From Parabacteroides acidifaciens (lineage in GTDB: Bacteria; Bacteroidota; Bacteroidia; Bacteroidales; Tannerellaceae), in contig NZ_QREV01000035.1 in assembly GCF_003363715.1 (NCBI RefSeq), positions 1 to 51,747 on the forward strand: DNA of 51,747 nucleotides, written 5' to 3'. The notes under the pieces are model-generated. The model saw only the letters and a list, made by a program, of their open reading frames with translations. It was not told the DNA's origin and made no database searches. Of this stretch, positions 51,444 through 51,747 are shown in pieces (within the stretch, counting starts at the first letter, position 1; each line of letters opens with the position of its first letter). The translations under genes and the position numbers were made by a program.

Positions 51444-51747
51444 GGGGGGGCTTATTGTATAAAACGGATTTTTCACCTTCGGAAGAGGTCCGAAATTAAA
51501 TAAATGTTAATCCACTTTTTAGCCGCCAAAAAGGGGCTTTTGCCGCTTTTTTGAGCGTTTTCCGCCATTACGACCGTCCTCTTTGCCATCACGACCGTGC
51601 TAATAGGTAGTGCACTCGGCAGCTCGCGAAGATTAGGACGGTCACAATGGCAATTTGGACGGTCGTAATTGGAAAGAGGACCGTCTTTAGGGCAAAAAAG
51701 CACCTGAATTTCCTTGGGATATTTGGGACGCCGTCCGTTTTATTTTC
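51444..51747. repeat. Structured non-coding repeat element, copy B (runs off the window)
   Basis: Begins 8 bases after the stop codon of the preceding gene with a G run and CTTATTGTATAAAACG, then AAATGTTAATCCACTTTT and GGGGCT as in copy A, and ends with GATATTTGGGACGCCGTCCGT. Its middle differs from copy A: CCATTACGACCGTCC (51565-51579) pairs with 51657-51672, TTGCCAT (51583-51589) with 51647-51653, and GACCGT (51593-51598) with 51638-51643, giving an extended hairpin. GAC[GC]GTC motifs again recur every 21 bp. No gene in the remaining bases. Confidence 0.75.

Overview
The window looks like the chromosome of a gut Bacteroidales species, most likely Parabacteroides or a close relative. The grounds are: paired SusC/SusD outer-membrane proteins with an ECF sigma factor and FecR anti-sigma factor; Bacteroidetes-type promoters (TAnnTTTG at -7) before many genes; weak Shine-Dalgarno signals; the Bacteroidales order of the division/cell-wall (dcw) cluster; and two large surface proteins ending in the DUF6383-type C-terminal domain typical of Parabacteroides. 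Species cannot be settled from the sequence alone. No rRNA, tRNA, CRISPR array, prophage or complete insertion sequence was seen.

Layout. 1-5600: a 1421-residue secreted surface protein on the minus strand, with an invertible promoter upstream (4991-5173) that reads away from the gene, so this assembly shows the OFF state. The left edge (1-62) carries the same promoter and half-site from a second unit whose other half lies outside the window. 5612-16214: a carbohydrate-uptake locus with a GH92 alpha-mannosidase and a small membrane protein on the minus strand, and divergently an ECF sigma factor, FecR anti-sigma factor, STN-containing SusC, SusD and a secreted FAD-dependent oxidoreductase. 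16322-18085: a secreted protein with a sorting-type C-terminus. 18158-26481: housekeeping genes (hflX, a DUF4954 protein, xerD on the minus strand, aroQ, pyk, an O-methyltransferase, rbfA, a LolC/E-like permease). 26522-28508: an Rpn-family nuclease gene and about 1 kb of non-coding sequence with a structured repeat. 28509-31670: a second DUF6383 surface protein behind a fixed, forward-facing copy of the same promoter. 32078-47720: the dcw cluster rsmH-ftsL-ftsI-murE-mraY-murD-ftsW-murG-murC-ftsQ-ftsA-ftsZ followed by yqeY. 47803-51435: a CstA-family carrier and a secreted glycoside-hydrolase-like protein, followed by a second copy of the structured repeat at the right edge.

How the parts work together. 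The two DUF6383 genes share promoter, leader and C-terminal domain and differ in whether the promoter can flip. The simplest reading is one constitutively expressed and one phase-variable surface-layer-type protein. If the 4991-5173 segment is turned around on paper, promoter plus leader take on the layout found in front of the 28509 gene. The repeat core AAACGTACGT fits the site I recall for Mpi-type serine invertases of Bacteroides (ARACGTWCGT). No such recombinase is encoded here, so it would act in trans. The sigma/anti-sigma/SusCD locus with a GH92 enzyme is best read as a regulated system for mannose-containing host-type glycans.

A second theme is small repeats inside or beside essential genes: a 7-bp tandem repeat inside murC, intergenic-repeat sequence plus a 21-bp tandem repeat in the tail of ftsW, a palindrome just before murD, and a 7-bp tandem repeat between ftsZ and yqeY. 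Two roughly 300-bp non-coding elements with 21-bp periodic GACGGTC motifs (27614-27915 and 51444-51747) are the least explained structures in the window.
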